Assembly: GCA_947178315.1 (NCBI GenBank) | Contig: CAMWXW010000028.1 | Coordinates: forward strand, 1 to 7,239 | Origin: an uncultured Desulfovibrionaceae bacterium | Lineage (GTDB): Bacteria; Desulfobacterota; Desulfovibrionia; Desulfovibrionales; Desulfovibrionaceae | Length of the DNA: 7,239 nt | Direction: 5' to 3' | Part shown: positions 7,208 through 7,239 of the stretch, piece after piece | Layout of the letters: the number at the start of each line of letters is the position of its first letter | How positions within the stretch are numbered: the stretch's first letter is position 1 | Position numbers and translations under genes: made by a program | The notes under the pieces: generated by a model | Databases searched by the model: none | What the model saw: only the letters and a program-made list of their open reading frames with translations | What the model was told of the DNA's origin: nothing

Positions 7208-7220
7208 ATGCAATTTGCAT
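7208..7220. promoter_or_regulatory. Second inverted repeat upstream of the secretion operon
   Basis: ATGCAA and TTGCAT form a perfect 6+6 bp inverted repeat around one base, centred about 48 bp upstream of the ABC-transporter start and about 29.5 bp from the other dyad centre. On the minus strand it includes TTGCAT, a possible weak -35 hexamer, but no convincing -10 follows at 16-18 bp. It may be an operator or chance. Confidence 0.25.
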
Positions 7221-7239
7221 ACTACTCTAAGGATAATAC

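Noticed and set aside
76..7239. CRISPR array, tRNA, rRNA, insertion sequence or transposase
   Set aside because: Apart from the five genes, all non-coding gaps are short (under 140 bp). None shows regular spacers, a cloverleaf, terminal inverted repeats or a transposase motif.

Overview
The window is A+T-rich bacterial DNA with five intact protein genes. Bases 6-75 are not biological. They match an Illumina Nextera adapter (P5, a likely i5 index, Read 1/Tn5 mosaic end) with eight substitutions, six of them G to T. The window therefore opens at the raw end of a draft contig, and genuine sequence starts near base 76.

Left part (76-2287), biotin synthesis: bioB (minus strand) and bioF (plus strand) are divergent and separated by only 48 bp. 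BioF condenses pimeloyl-thioester with L-alanine to give 8-amino-7-oxononanoate (KAPA). BioB inserts sulfur into dethiobiotin at the last step. All cofactor ligands visible in both proteins are intact. The intermediate steps (bioA, bioD) and the pimelate-forming genes are not in the window. bioF has a plausible promoter whose -35 overlaps the bioB start codon. The short spacer carries a 7-bp direct repeat at 11-bp pitch but no visible BirA-type operator.

Middle (2344-3189, minus): an unrecognised gene of 281 codons, with a Ser/Thr/Pro-rich, probably disordered N-terminus and no signal peptide, membrane segment or RTX repeats. It lies downstream of the secretion operon, beyond a probable terminator.

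Right part (3339-7166, minus): a two-gene type I secretion operon. The first gene encodes an ABC exporter with a degenerate C39-like N-terminal domain. The second, 15 bp downstream, encodes a HlyD-family membrane fusion protein with an unusually long lysine-rich cytoplasmic tail. No TolC-like outer-membrane protein and no recognisable RTX substrate is in view. Two short perfect inverted repeats sit just upstream of the operon.

Organism: the inner-membrane/periplasmic adaptor pair indicates a Gram-negative cell, and BioB and BioF look proteobacterial. A+T-richness plus biotin genes beside a type I system recalls Lawsonia intracellularis (Desulfovibrionaceae) or another host-associated bacterium. 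That is an inference from memory, not from a search.
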